NCBI RefSeq assembly: GCF_002240415.1
Contig: NZ_CP020028.1
Coordinates: 124,001 to 188,000, forward strand
Direction of reading: 5' to 3'
DNA length: 64,000 bases
From: Paenibacillus kribbensis
GTDB taxonomy: Bacteria > Bacillota > Bacilli > Paenibacillales > Paenibacillaceae
Part shown: positions 9,107 through 18,332 of the stretch, piece by piece
Layout: every line of letters begins with the position of its first letter
Numbering within the stretch: position 1 is the first letter of the stretch
Position numbers and translations under genes: made by a program
Notes under the pieces: generated by a model
Databases searched by the model: none
Seen by the model: only the letters and a program-made list of their open reading frames with translations
What the model was told of the DNA's origin: nothing

Positions 9107-9727
9107 ATGGAGAACGGGAATGATTTGACGAATCCAACGTCTAAAGAATTGCTGGAAAAGCAGCCGCTAGCTAAAAGCGAGATGATAGATTGGCTTAAAG
9201 CGATTATTGTAGCCATTGTGCTCGTGTTCATTATACGTTGGCTGCTATTTGCGCCATTTATCGTTGAGGGGGCATCCATGGAACCGAACTTCAAGACAGA
9301 TGAACGAGTTGTCGTGAACAAGATCATCTATAGTTTGCGTGATCCCAAGCCCGGTGAGGTTATTGTATTTCATGTCAGAAAAGAAGGTGAGGATTTTATT
9401 AAGCGTGTCATTGGTGTTGCGGGGGATCAGATCCAATACCAAGGCGACAATCTGTACGTAAATGGCAAGAAAGTAGAGGAGTCCTACATTCAAGGGGCCA
9501 TCCAGAAGGCGCATGCCAAGGGAGAGCTATATAATAATGTGGACTTTCCAAACGGGACCATAACGGATTCCAAGGTTCCCGAGGGTTATATATTTGTCAT
9601 GGGTGATCACCGCAATAACAGCAGGGACAGTCGTGCCATTGGCTTTGTCTCCATTAAAGATATTGTTGGACGTGCGGATGTGATATTTTGGCCGCTGGAC
9701 AGTATGCAGTGGGTCAAGCACAAATAA
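9107..9727 (+). CDS. lepB: Type I signal peptidase
   Basis: A membrane serine protease that removes signal peptides from exported proteins. It has 206 residues, as usual for the Sip/LepB P-type enzymes. One membrane segment (about residues 28-48) is followed by the catalytic serine in VEGASMEP (Ser57), the general-base lysine in FIKRVIG (Lys99), and the GDHRNNSRDSR box E. The start is preceded by AAAGGCGGG about 10 bases upstream and by a SigA-like promoter. Its neighbours are unrelated in function; several secreted enzymes nearby (pectate lyase, amylase) would be among its substrates. Confidence 0.95.
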   Translation: MENGNDLTNPTSKELLEKQPLAKSEMIDWLKAIIVAIVLVFIIRWLLFAPFIVEGASMEPNFKTDERVVVNKIIYSLRDPKPGEVIVFHVRKEGEDFIKRVIGVAGDQIQYQGDNLYVNGKKVEESYIQGAIQKAHAKGELYNNVDFPNGTITDSKVPEGYIFVMGDHRNNSRDSRAIGFVSIKDIVGRADVIFWPLDSMQWVKHK

Positions 9728-9790
9728 ATATAGGTTGAACTTAAAAGCTACCTATCATGCCACTGCATATTTTCTAGTTCAGCTTATATA

Positions 9791-11002
9791 TTATATTTTT
9801 TTCGTAAAAGGGTCAGGCAGCTTCCGCCAGTCCTGTTCCATCTCTTCAGGAGTCAGCAGCGCCTCATCCAATGTACGTTCGATCTCTTCCCGGTCCATAT
9901 CGATACCGATGAATACAAGCTTGGTAACCCGGTCGCCATATTGTTCATCCCAGTCAGGTGTCTTTTCAAAATCCTCGCCGAGATAGTATTGTCGTTCTTC
10001 TTCGGTCAAGGCAGATACCCATAGCCCTGCGCGTGCGAATTGCTTGGAGCTGCCCGCCTGACTGAATGTAAAAGCAGTACGGTTCTGCGTGGCGAACCAC
10101 ACCAGCCCCTTGGAACGGACAACCTCAGCAGGCCATTGTGCCAGCCATTTCAGCAAGCGTTCGGGATGAAATGGAATCTTGCGCTTGTACACAAACGAAG
10201 CAATGCCGTATTCCTCTGTCTCCGGTATGTGCTCATCTTTGTTCATTTCCTGTATCCAGCCTGCCGCTTGACTGGCTGCTTCAAAATTGAAGCGATGCGT
10301 GTTCAAAATTTCCTTTGGATCAACTTTACCGTATTCGGAACGAAGGATTTTGGCGTTCGGTTGAATGCCGCGCAGTGCTTTTTCCAGTCGTTCCAGCTCC
10401 TCCGGGGATACCAGATCACATTTGTTAATGATCAGCACGTCACAGAATTCCACCTGCTCTATCAGCAGATCAACGATGCCGCGTGCATCCTCCATCGCCA
10501 CTTCCTGCCCACGATCCTTAAGCGAGTCTCTCGAATAGAAGTCCTTCCAAAATTCCGGCGCATTCACGACGGTAACCATAGTATCCAGTCGCGTCAGCTT
10601 GGTCAGATCTATGCCATTTTCTTCATCTACATAGCTGAACGTCTGGGCAACCGGGATCGGCTCGCCTATACCCGTGGATTCAATAAGGATGTAGTCAAAC
10701 TTTTTGTCGAGCGCCAGTCGCTCCACTTCCTTTAATAAATCCTCCCGTAAGGTGCAGCAGATGCAGCCGTTGGACATTTCCACCAGCTTCTCATCTACAC
10801 GCGATAATCCTCCACCGTCACGAACGAGATCGGCATCGATATTTACCTCACTCATATCATTGACAATGACAGCTACCCGCAAGCCTTCGCGGTTGTTCAG
10901 TACATGGTTGAGCAGCGTGGTTTTGCCGGCGCCGAGGTACCCGCTTAGTACCGTAACCGGTATTTTCTTTTCCGATTCCATCGTGTTTGCCAACGTAATC
11001 AC
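9791..11002 (-). CDS. COG0523 (CobW/YciC-like) zinc-related GTP-dependent metal chaperone
   Basis: A G3E-family GTPase thought to load metal into client enzymes under zinc shortage. It shows the Walker [10 protein letters not shown] (residues 21-29), the metal-binding CICC (80-83), a Walker B/switch region with ESTGIGEP, and NKCD for guanine recognition near residue 192. A CobW C-terminal domain follows ([12 protein letters not shown]). At 403 residues it fits Bacillus YciC/ZagA. The start is GTG at 11002, with AAAGGATGA just before it; TTG at 10993 is an alternative. A near-perfect Zur-type box lies 69 bases upstream, so zinc repression is likely. The family is certain; the client protein is unknown. 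Confidence 0.9.
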   Translation of the reverse strand: MITLANTMESEKKIPVTVLSGYLGAGKTTLLNHVLNNREGLRVAVIVNDMSEVNIDADLVRDGGGLSRVDEKLVEMSNGCICCTLREDLLKEVERLALDKKFDYILIESTGIGEPIPVAQTFSYVDEENGIDLTKLTRLDTMVTVVNAPEFWKDFYSRDSLKDRGQEVAMEDARGIVDLLIEQVEFCDVLIINKCDLVSPEELERLEKALRGIQPNAKILRSEYGKVDPKEILNTHRFNFEAASQAAGWIQEMNKDEHIPETEEYGIASFVYKRKIPFHPERLLKWLAQWPAEVVRSKGLVWFATQNRTAFTFSQAGSSKQFARAGLWVSALTEEERQYYLGEDFEKTPDWDEQYGDRVTKLVFIGIDMDREEIERTLDEALLTPEEMEQDWRKLPDPFTKKI

Positions 11003-11070
11003 TCATCCTTTCGAAAGTGTTTATGAAATGCTGAATATGTTGCAGTACTTTTCTTTTTCGAATTACTTAA

Positions 11071-11085
11071 TAGTAATAATTACGA
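11071..11085 (-). promoter_or_regulatory. Zur-like operator of the COG0523 gene
   Basis: TAGTAAT-A-ATTACGA is a 7-1-7 inverted repeat that matches the Bacillus Zur box (TCGTAAT-N-ATTACGA) at all but one half-site base. Confidence 0.7.
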
Positions 11086-11231
11086 ATAATAAAAACAGTA
11101 AATCATTAATGAGAGAAAATGTCAAGGAAAGGGAGAGGTAGCTGACGACAAAAGAGATGCTCAAGGCATTGGGGCGGTTTAAGGCTTAGTGCCGTGCTGT
11201 GCAGATGCACAGGCTCGATTATGATAAGGCC

Positions 11232-11270
11232 AAGAGGACTTGCGTTAATCACACGCAAGTCCTCTTTTTT
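11232..11270 (+). terminator. Intrinsic terminator with T tract on the + strand
   Basis: AAGAGGACTTGCG and CGCAAGTCCTCTT form a perfect 13-bp stem followed by TTTT on the + strand. The flanking genes are both on the minus strand, so this either stops the permease transcript weakly (minus strand continues TTGG) or ends an unrecognised + strand transcript arising in the 11003-11231 gap. That gap holds the Zur-like box, and only tiny open frames. Confidence 0.65.
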
Positions 11271-11294
11271 CACCTTTATATTCATATAGCTGTC

Positions 11295-12125
11295 TCAGCC
11301 CTTTACAGCTCCGGCAACAACGCCTTTGACAATGTATTTTTGCAGAAAGATAAATACAATAATGGAAGGCAGCACAGCCATTACCATGGCAGTCATGGCA
11401 TATTGCCAGTCTGATGTATACTGCCCAACGAAGGTATAAGCCGCCAGCGTAAGCGTTTTGGTGCTGGGTGAGCCGTTAACCATGAGGAGGGGCAGCAGGA
11501 AATCATTCCAAATCCACATCACGTCGATAATAACGATGGTGGCAGTGACTGATTTCAGCAAAGGGAAAATCACGGAAAAGAAAAGCCGGAAGCCCGAGGC
11601 TCCGTCGATCTTGGCGCTTTCGTCAATCTCGGCGGGAATGCCTTTCACGAAGCCGTGATAAATAAATACGGCCAGCGGTGCGCCAAAACCCCAGTACAAT
11701 AGGCCAAGCCCCCAAGTGCTGTCCGCCAAATTCAGGTCTTTTGCCAGCCGCAGGACGGTTAGCATGATGGACTGAAACGGAATCAGCATCGGCATAATGC
11801 ACAGCATGTATATCACGGAGCTCCATTTGCTTTTGGTTCGTGCCAGCTTGTAGGCGGCGATGGAGGATATCAGCACAATACCTGCCAGCCCAACCACCGT
11901 AATGATTGTGTTGTTCAGAAACAAGCGTGGGTAGTTAATAAACTGCCATACATATACGTAGTTATCCAGCGAAAACTGCTTGGGCAGCGCAATGACGTCG
12001 GTCATGACCTCAGCGAAGCTTTTGAACGAATTGTTAATGGCGAGAAACAGCGGGTACAGAAATAACAGCGATAGTACAATCATGCCCGCTTCCAGCAAAA
12101 TACGTCCCGTACGGCTGCGTTGCAT
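11295..12125 (-). CDS. CUT1 sugar ABC transporter permease (MalG-like)
   Basis: The second integral-membrane subunit of a carbohydrate importer. It has 276 residues with six membrane segments. The EAA cytoplasmic loop, which docks the ATPase, reads EIDESAKIDGASGFRLFFSVIFPLL. Its ATG overlaps the TGA of the MalF-like gene by one base (TGATG), so the two are translationally coupled. No ATPase gene is present; such transporters usually borrow a shared MsmX-type ATPase. The sugar is unknown; the transporter belongs with the binding protein at 16748-18052 and the divergent two-component system. Confidence 0.92.
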   Translation of the reverse strand: MQRSRTGRILLEAGMIVLSLLFLYPLFLAINNSFKSFAEVMTDVIALPKQFSLDNYVYVWQFINYPRLFLNNTIITVVGLAGIVLISSIAAYKLARTKSKWSSVIYMLCIMPMLIPFQSIMLTVLRLAKDLNLADSTWGLGLLYWGFGAPLAVFIYHGFVKGIPAEIDESAKIDGASGFRLFFSVIFPLLKSVTATIVIIDVMWIWNDFLLPLLMVNGSPSTKTLTLAAYTFVGQYTSDWQYAMTAMVMAVLPSIIVFIFLQKYIVKGVVAGAVKG

Positions 12126-13021
12126 CAGGCTTCAACCTCCCTGCGTTTGAAAATAGTCAATTGAATGATTGTAATGATCAGTACGGCGACAAATAAAATC
12201 AAAGCTTTGGCTGTCCCGTAGCCGTATAGATTGTTCTGGAACGTGTCCCGATAAATATCATAGGCAATACTGTAGGTCGTACCTCCCGGTCCACCGCCAG
12301 TCAGGGATAAAATGACGTCGAACACCTTGATCGAATTGGTCAATGCCATGAAGACCGAGATGGTAATGGAAGGTGCGAGCAACGGCAAAATAATACTGAA
12401 AAACCTGCGAATCGGCCCTGCTCCGTCTACAATGGCAGCTTCCTTCAAATCATCCGGTACGGATTGCAGGCCTGCAATGTAAATCACCATGTAAAAGCCA
12501 ATCGATTGCCAAATGGATACCGCCAAAATGGAAACAAACGCGAGTCCTTCCTCACCCAGCCAGCTTAGCTGGAAGATGCCCCAGCCCGTACTGTGCCCCA
12601 GTGATTCAAAGCCTTGCATGAAGATAAATTTCCATATAAATCCGACGATCACGAGGCTGAGGATGTAAGGGATAAAGAAAGCCGCCCGCAGCCAGGCCGA
12701 GCTTTTCAGCTTCATGTCAAGGACGAGCGCCAGCAAAATGGCCAGCACGTTCACCAGCACAATGTACAGAATGGCATATTTGACAGTAAACCAGGCTGCA
12801 TGTGCAAAGTTGGCGTCTCCGAGCAGAATTTGCTTGAAGTTATCCAGACCTACAAATTTCGGATGTTTGGCAATGCCGTTCCACTTGGTCAGGGAATAGC
12901 GTATCGTCATCAAAAACGGAATATAAAATGCAATCGTAATGCACAAGATTACGGGCAGTGTGAATAAACCGAATTCCAATTTACTGCCCTTGTCACCCCG
13001 AGTTCCCCTTTTTTTCAGCAT
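12125..13021 (-). CDS. CUT1 sugar ABC transporter permease (MalF-like)
   Basis: The first permease subunit, 298 residues from the ATG at 13021, which has AGAGGTG four bases upstream. The frame is open for 91 more codons, but that extension is unlike a permease and would run into the opposite promoter, so I reject it. Six membrane segments are visible, and the EAA loop reads DDLKEAAIVDGAGPIRRFFSIILPLL. It is the first gene of a two-gene operon, divergent from the sensor kinase gene, with about 150 bases of shared promoter region between the starts. Confidence 0.92.
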   Translation of the reverse strand: MLKKRGTRGDKGSKLEFGLFTLPVILCITIAFYIPFLMTIRYSLTKWNGIAKHPKFVGLDNFKQILLGDANFAHAAWFTVKYAILYIVLVNVLAILLALVLDMKLKSSAWLRAAFFIPYILSLVIVGFIWKFIFMQGFESLGHSTGWGIFQLSWLGEEGLAFVSILAVSIWQSIGFYMVIYIAGLQSVPDDLKEAAIVDGAGPIRRFFSIILPLLAPSITISVFMALTNSIKVFDVILSLTGGGPGGTTYSIAYDIYRDTFQNNLYGYGTAKALILFVAVLIITIIQLTIFKRREVEA

Positions 13022-13172
13022 AATGCACCTCTTTTTCTCAACATTTTCCGATCTTTCGCTCCAAGCCGTTTGAGATATAATGAAAGTATAGGATAGCCTC
13101 TCGGCCGGACCAATGGATTTAAGAAAACAGTTGAGGGTAAAAATGTGTACGCTTTCAAAAGGGGCGGTGATC

Positions 13173-15002
13173 ATGATATTAGAACGGGCAGGCGCGCTTC
13201 TTCGATCCATATGGAGGCGAATTACGCAGAAATTAGTGAACAAGCTCATACTGCTTTTTACCTCGGTGATCATTCTGGTGGTGGGCTCGCTCACGATTAT
13301 TTCCTATCAGATGATTGAAAAGGAGTCAGTCAACCATAGCATCGCCAGCACAACCAATAATCTGCTGCTGGTCAATCAAAATTTGGAGGATTACCTGGAA
13401 GGGATGCAGCAGTTGGCGCTTCCGCAGCTTCGTTATAACGATATCATGAACGCGATTGCCAATGAGAACAATGACTATGCTTCGCGCATGGTCATTGAAA
13501 ATTACTTGCGCAGCATGTTTTATTCGCGCAATGATCTGGAGGCCATCTATCTGTACGTGGCCGACCGCCATCAATACTATGTGGTTACTCGGGAGACGTA
13601 TAACATTACGGTACGCAAAGGAGTTAACACGGATATTCCCAAGCTCTCCTGGTATCAAGAGGCGATGGCGAGCACGACCAACGAGTCGTTTCAATCCTTT
13701 GTGGGCTCCCGTTCCGATATGGGCTATGTGGCGCCGCAGGCCAGCTTTATGGCATATCATCGAGTGCTGAGGTCGATTGCATCCCGTCATCCGCAGGCGA
13801 TGTTGTCCTTTTATTACAATACGAGCGCCGTCGACGATATCATGAAGAACGTTCCACTGGGCAAAGGAGATCATCTGCTGCTGATAAACCCCGAACGGGT
13901 TCCCTTTTATGTGGATAGCTTTCCGCTGTATGAGCGGATACGGGATTCGGGGGTGCTGGCACAGATCGGCAAGGGGGGAAGTGGACGGGTAACGTGGTCA
14001 GATCGCAGCAGCAACCAGGAGTATCTGATTGTTTATGATGCTGGCGAAAAGGAAGGCTGGCAGCTGATCAAGCCTATTCCTTACCGCCAAATTTATGAGG
14101 CGGCTACGACGACGCGCAATTGGAGCTACGTGATCGGGGCTTTATTTTTAGGCGTGTCTATTATTTTGGTGACGCTGACCTCGAACGCCATTACCCGGCC
14201 TTTACACAAGCTGTCTACCCAGATGAAGCGGTTTAGTACCGGGGATTTTGGGGCAGCGGCTCCTGTGAAGGGACATGACGAGATCGCGTATTTGTCGCTG
14301 CATTTTAACGAAATGGTCCAAAGAACCGAAGAATTAATTAATGAGCGCTATCGAATGAAACTGGTCGAAAAAAATGCCATACTCAAGGCACTGGAGGCTG
14401 AAATTAATCCTCATTTTCTGTATAATGCCCTGCAAGCCATATCCACACAGGCATTAAAGCGGGAGATGCTCGACATGGCCGATATGGTCGATGCCTTGGC
14501 CCAAACGCTGCGATATTCGATCAATGGCAAGGATATCGTGGCTGCCCGCGAAGAGCTCAAGCATATTGAACGATATATGGGCCTGCAAAAAGCAAGATTC
14601 GGGACGAGGCTGCGGTTGGAACTGGTGTGGGAGGAAGCGCTGATGGAACTGCAGATTCCGAGGTTATCCGTGCAGACGTTGGTGGAAAACTCCATCAAGC
14701 ATGCACTGGAAAAAGTATCGAGCGATATCCTGATTGTGATTTCAGCCGAATCCGGTGCTACAGATGCCACCATTACAGTCAGGGATAACGGGCCGGGGAT
14801 CTCGGAGGACAAGCTGAGACAGGTGCTGGATTCGTTCCATGAAAAATGGGAAGAACGGGAGAGCGAGCACATCGGCTTGAAGAATCTAAATACACGGCTA
14901 AAGCTTTTGTATGGAGATCAGGCCGGATTATTCATACTTGCAGATGAAACGGGAACGGAAATCAAAATGCGCATTCCCCAGGGAGGAAATAGTCATGTAT
15001 AA
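13173..15002 (+). CDS. YesM-type sensor histidine kinase
   Basis: A membrane kinase that probably senses a sugar or its binding protein outside the cell. The domains in order are: a first membrane segment (about residues 22-44), a large extracellular Cache-like domain, a second segment (WSYVIGALFLGVSIILVTL), HAMP, a His_kinase domain with the phosphate-accepting histidine in EAEINPHFLYNALQ, and an HATPase domain (VENSIKHAL, DNGPGI). The frame reaches back to 13113, but GGGG eight bases before the ATG at 13173 favours 609 residues. It overlaps the response regulator gene by eight bases, so the pair is coupled. Divergent from the permeases it probably controls. Confidence 0.9.
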   Translation: MILERAGALLRSIWRRITQKLVNKLILLFTSVIILVVGSLTIISYQMIEKESVNHSIASTTNNLLLVNQNLEDYLEGMQQLALPQLRYNDIMNAIANENNDYASRMVIENYLRSMFYSRNDLEAIYLYVADRHQYYVVTRETYNITVRKGVNTDIPKLSWYQEAMASTTNESFQSFVGSRSDMGYVAPQASFMAYHRVLRSIASRHPQAMLSFYYNTSAVDDIMKNVPLGKGDHLLLINPERVPFYVDSFPLYERIRDSGVLAQIGKGGSGRVTWSDRSSNQEYLIVYDAGEKEGWQLIKPIPYRQIYEAATTTRNWSYVIGALFLGVSIILVTLTSNAITRPLHKLSTQMKRFSTGDFGAAAPVKGHDEIAYLSLHFNEMVQRTEELINERYRMKLVEKNAILKALEAEINPHFLYNALQAISTQALKREMLDMADMVDALAQTLRYSINGKDIVAAREELKHIERYMGLQKARFGTRLRLELVWEEALMELQIPRLSVQTLVENSIKHALEKVSSDILIVISAESGATDATITVRDNGPGISEDKLRQVLDSFHEKWEERESEHIGLKNLNTRLKLLYGDQAGLFILADETGTEIKMRIPQGGNSHV

Positions 15003-16641
15003 CGTACTGATCATTGACGATGAGGAGCCATTGCGCGAGGCCATTCGTATTGTCGGGGATTGGGATCATCTCGGCATCGAGCATATCTATGAGGCAACGA
15101 ACGGAAGGCTTGGGCTGGAGATGCTGAGTCAGCATAACATAGATGTGGTCATGGTGGATATGAAAATGCCGGAGCTGAACGGTATCGAGTTTCTTCGTGC
15201 TATCGAAAAGGCGTATCCCCATCTGCTGACGATTGTCATTAGCGGCTACAACGATTTCGAATATACACGACAGGCGATACAGTCCCGGGTCGTGGACTAT
15301 TTACTGAAGCCGATCCACCGACAGGATCTGAACCAGGCGCTGCGCAAGGCCGTGGACATCCTGGCAAGCCGCAAGCAAAGCGAAAACGAGTTCATCAGCC
15401 AGAACATTACGCTGAATATGTCGCTGCCCAAGCTGAAGGAGAAGCTGTATTTGTCCATTTTGGATGGCAGCTTCAAAAGACAGGCGAATACGACGCTGCT
15501 CCCCTTGATCGGAGCAGATCAACCGGGGAATCGCTTTGGAGTGAGCGTGCTGCGGTTGCTGAACAGGGATGAGGTTCGCAGGACACGTTTTCATGGCGAT
15601 ACCGAACTGATGGACTTTGCCGTAACGAATGTGCTGGCTCAGACATCGGACGAGCGATTGAGCTGCTTTAGCTTCCCTCACCCAAGGCGGGAGCGTGAAA
15701 TCATCTCCGTCTGTACCCTGGCTCCGGGACAGGAAGAGCATATGGCTCTTCTGCTGGCACAGGTGACACAGAAGGCGGTGACGAACCTGCATGGGCTGTT
15801 CGGCATGGTGGTGTCCGCCGGGGTAGGCCAGCCTTGCGCAGATGTAGTGGAGCTGGCGTCTGCTTACGCGGATGCGAAGGCGCTTATTCACAGCACAGAT
15901 GTGTTGAAGCTGGAAGGAGCATCCGTCCTTCATACGGCGCCGCGGCAGATGATAAAGTCAGAGGAAGTGCAGTGGACGGATCGGCTGCTGCTGATCCAAA
16001 AGGACGCTCAGACAGGCCAGGCGAACCGGGCAAAGGTACTGTTAAACGATCTGCTGAAGCAATTGGCATCCGGCTCTGTGTTCCGCTTGCAGGACGCGGA
16101 TCGGCTGATCAGGGAGTTTCATTTTTTGCTGAGAGAAGCAGCGGTTGAATTAGGCGCATCTGTGTCAGTGTCTAGTCAAAAGGGCGCTTTTGGGGAAGCG
16201 GAACGGGTGGCTGAAGGCGAGCTGTCTGCTGATTTTACAAGCTTTGCCGACTACGGACAGAGGCTGACCCGGATGCTGGAGCTTTATATTGCCGGGGCTC
16301 AGCATGCCCAGGCGGGGAATCAGCCCTTTGATATATCGGATATCAAAAAGCATATCGACCGTTACTATTTTGAAGATATCAAAATTTCATTTTTTGCCGA
16401 GACTTATTTCTTGAGCCGGGAGTATCTGATGAAGCTGTTCAAGCAGCAGTTTGGTTATGGCATTCACGAATATGTACAGAAGGTTCGCATGGACAAGGCG
16501 AAGGAGCTGCTGAGCGATTCCAGTCTGAAAATTCAGGAAATTTCCGATATGCTGGGCTACAAGGATAAAAACTACTTCAGCAAGGCTTTTCGCAATTATT
16601 ATCAGGTTTCACCGTCCGAGTATCGCGTGAGCCTGCAATAA
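14995..16641 (+). CDS. YesN-type response regulator with AraC HTH
   Basis: The cytoplasmic partner of the kinase. The receiver domain begins MYNVLIIDDEEPLREA; the phosphorylated aspartate is in VMVDMKMPELNG (about residue 54) and the conserved lysine in LLKPIH. A long middle region follows. The C-terminal 100 residues are an AraC double helix-turn-helix (LMKLFKQQFGYGIHEYVQKVR, ELLSDSSLKIQEISDMLGY, YFSKAFRNYYQVSPSEYR). GGGAGGAAAT precedes the ATG. The frame is open back to 14911 but only inside the kinase gene. It very likely activates the adjacent transporter genes; the binding protein gene follows 106 bases downstream. Confidence 0.92.
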   Translation: MYNVLIIDDEEPLREAIRIVGDWDHLGIEHIYEATNGRLGLEMLSQHNIDVVMVDMKMPELNGIEFLRAIEKAYPHLLTIVISGYNDFEYTRQAIQSRVVDYLLKPIHRQDLNQALRKAVDILASRKQSENEFISQNITLNMSLPKLKEKLYLSILDGSFKRQANTTLLPLIGADQPGNRFGVSVLRLLNRDEVRRTRFHGDTELMDFAVTNVLAQTSDERLSCFSFPHPRREREIISVCTLAPGQEEHMALLLAQVTQKAVTNLHGLFGMVVSAGVGQPCADVVELASAYADAKALIHSTDVLKLEGASVLHTAPRQMIKSEEVQWTDRLLLIQKDAQTGQANRAKVLLNDLLKQLASGSVFRLQDADRLIREFHFLLREAAVELGASVSVSSQKGAFGEAERVAEGELSADFTSFADYGQRLTRMLELYIAGAQHAQAGNQPFDISDIKKHIDRYYFEDIKISFFAETYFLSREYLMKLFKQQFGYGIHEYVQKVRMDKAKELLSDSSLKIQEISDMLGYKDKNYFSKAFRNYYQVSPSEYRVSLQ

Positions 16642-16747
16642 ACTACTTTTTTACCCTTAACGCTTCACTTATCTGCCTTTTTAAATCGGACCATATTTTT
16701 TAGAATGAGCGCATGGACGTTGATCACAAACAAATGGGGGAGTATCC

Positions 16748-18052
16748 ATGTTAAAGAAGATGATGGCGTTGTCCGGCAGTTTGCTATTGACGGTCGGTTT
16801 GTTGAGCGGGTGCGGAAGCAGCGGTGACTCAGACGCGGCGAAAGAGAAGGCTGGCGGCAACGAAGAATTGAAACCGGTTACAATCAATATGTTCACAGCC
16901 TCACCGGAGTATACGGATGCTTTTAACGCGTATATTGAGGAGTATAAGAAGGTCAAACCTAACGTAAAGATCAATCTGGAAATCATGCAGGCAGACTATA
17001 ACACGATTCTCAAGTCGAAAATTGCCTCAGGCAGTACACCGGATGTATTCCAAACGACGGCAGGAGGCGATATTGATACGTATGCTGATTATAGCGCCGA
17101 TCTGACCAATGAACCGCTGGCGGCAGCCATGACGGATGCTGTTCGGGCGAATATGAGCTCCAGCGACGGTAAAGTGCTGGGATTGCCCGTGAAGGGAAAC
17201 TTGTTTGCGCTGATTTACAACAAGGATTTGCTTGCCAAGGCCGGAGTAACCTCCCCGCCCAAGACGATTGCGGAGATGCAGGATGCAGTCACCAAGCTTG
17301 AGGCAAAAGGCATTACTCCATTTGCCAACGCATATAAAGAGTGGTGGGTATGGAAGCACATCTTCCAGCACTATGTAGATGCCGCCGCGCAGGACGCAGG
17401 TGTGGAGCCGAAGCAGCTCGTTACTGATTTTATCGCAGGCAAAGCCAAAATCAAGGACTACCCGGTGCTGTACAACAACTTCTTCAGCTTCATTGATTTG
17501 ACGGTGAAGCATGGCACAGATAAGCCGCTGGAACGGGACAGCAATGCGGAAGTGAGTGATTTTGCATCTGGCAAAGCTGCGTTTATGACAGGTAAAGGCG
17601 CGTGGGATGAGGAAGCAATCAAGAAGATTAATCCTGATCTCAAGATTGGCATCATGGGATATCCGGTAAGTGACAAAGCCGAGCAATCGGTCATCATTAC
17701 CGGGGCGGATCAGGCGCTGCGTATTAACAAGGATTCCGAGGTAGCCAAGGAAACGATTGAATTTTTCAACTGGCTATACACCTCAGAATACGGTAAGAAC
17801 TGGTTCTCCCAAGTAGCGAAAGTGATTCCTCCAATTAAGGATGCGCCGCTTCCTGATCTGGAGATGCCTAAGGAAATGGAAAGTATTTTGAAAACATCGA
17901 AGTCTGGTGATCTGTCTGTCAACTACTCGCTGGATACGTTCCACCAAAAGTTTGGCGAGCTGATGCAGGCTTATATCAGCGGCAACATGAACAAGGATCA
18001 GGCGGTTGCAGAGATTGAAAAGGCCTGGGTACAATTAGGCTCGTCACAATAA
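16748..18052 (+). CDS. Sugar-binding lipoprotein of the CUT1 transporter
   Basis: An extracellular solute-binding protein, family 1, anchored by lipid. The lipobox LLSGC gives lipidated Cys22. The mature protein has MalE-like features: TINMFTASPEYTDAFNAYI, GSTPDVFQTTAGGD, and a DFASGKAAFMTGKGAWDEE segment. GGGGGAG stands before the ATG. Together with the two minus-strand permeases it forms the transporter, and its position directly after the response regulator suggests joint control. The ligand is not recognisable. Confidence 0.92.
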   Translation: MLKKMMALSGSLLLTVGLLSGCGSSGDSDAAKEKAGGNEELKPVTINMFTASPEYTDAFNAYIEEYKKVKPNVKINLEIMQADYNTILKSKIASGSTPDVFQTTAGGDIDTYADYSADLTNEPLAAAMTDAVRANMSSSDGKVLGLPVKGNLFALIYNKDLLAKAGVTSPPKTIAEMQDAVTKLEAKGITPFANAYKEWWVWKHIFQHYVDAAAQDAGVEPKQLVTDFIAGKAKIKDYPVLYNNFFSFIDLTVKHGTDKPLERDSNAEVSDFASGKAAFMTGKGAWDEEAIKKINPDLKIGIMGYPVSDKAEQSVIITGADQALRINKDSEVAKETIEFFNWLYTSEYGKNWFSQVAKVIPPIKDAPLPDLEMPKEMESILKTSKSGDLSVNYSLDTFHQKFGELMQAYISGNMNKDQAVAEIEKAWVQLGSSQ

Positions 18053-18066
18053 GGCTGATTTTACAG

Positions 18067-18091
18067 AGACGTCCGCAAGGACGTCTTTTTG
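18067..18091 (+). terminator. Intrinsic terminator after the binding protein
   Basis: AGACGTCC, a GCAA tetraloop and GGACGTCT are followed by TTTT. Confidence 0.9.
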
Positions 18092-18332
18092 TGCTATGGA
18101 GAGGCTTTTGAAGGAGTGTTGACAAAAAAATATCTAATAATATTTAAATATTTACTTGCAAAAAGTTATTGGATTATGGATAATAGATTGTGTGCAATAT
18201 ATCTACGACATACAATATACATAATGACTGTACGGTGCAAATACGAGGGATACTCCGGTTGGGGAATCTCTTTGTTCCGTTTGGGCTGTGCCGATTTTGG
18301 TAGTACAGATTAGAAAAGAGAGGATGAACATT

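Noticed and set aside
12125..13294. 389-residue version of the MalF-like permease
   Set aside because: The first 91 residues are not permease-like and overlap the divergent kinase gene; a good ribosome site stands before the ATG at 13021.
18119..18146. TTGACA with TATTTA as promoter of namA
   Set aside because: It would leave a leader of almost 190 bases and the -10 is weak in an AT-rich stretch; not firm enough to annotate.
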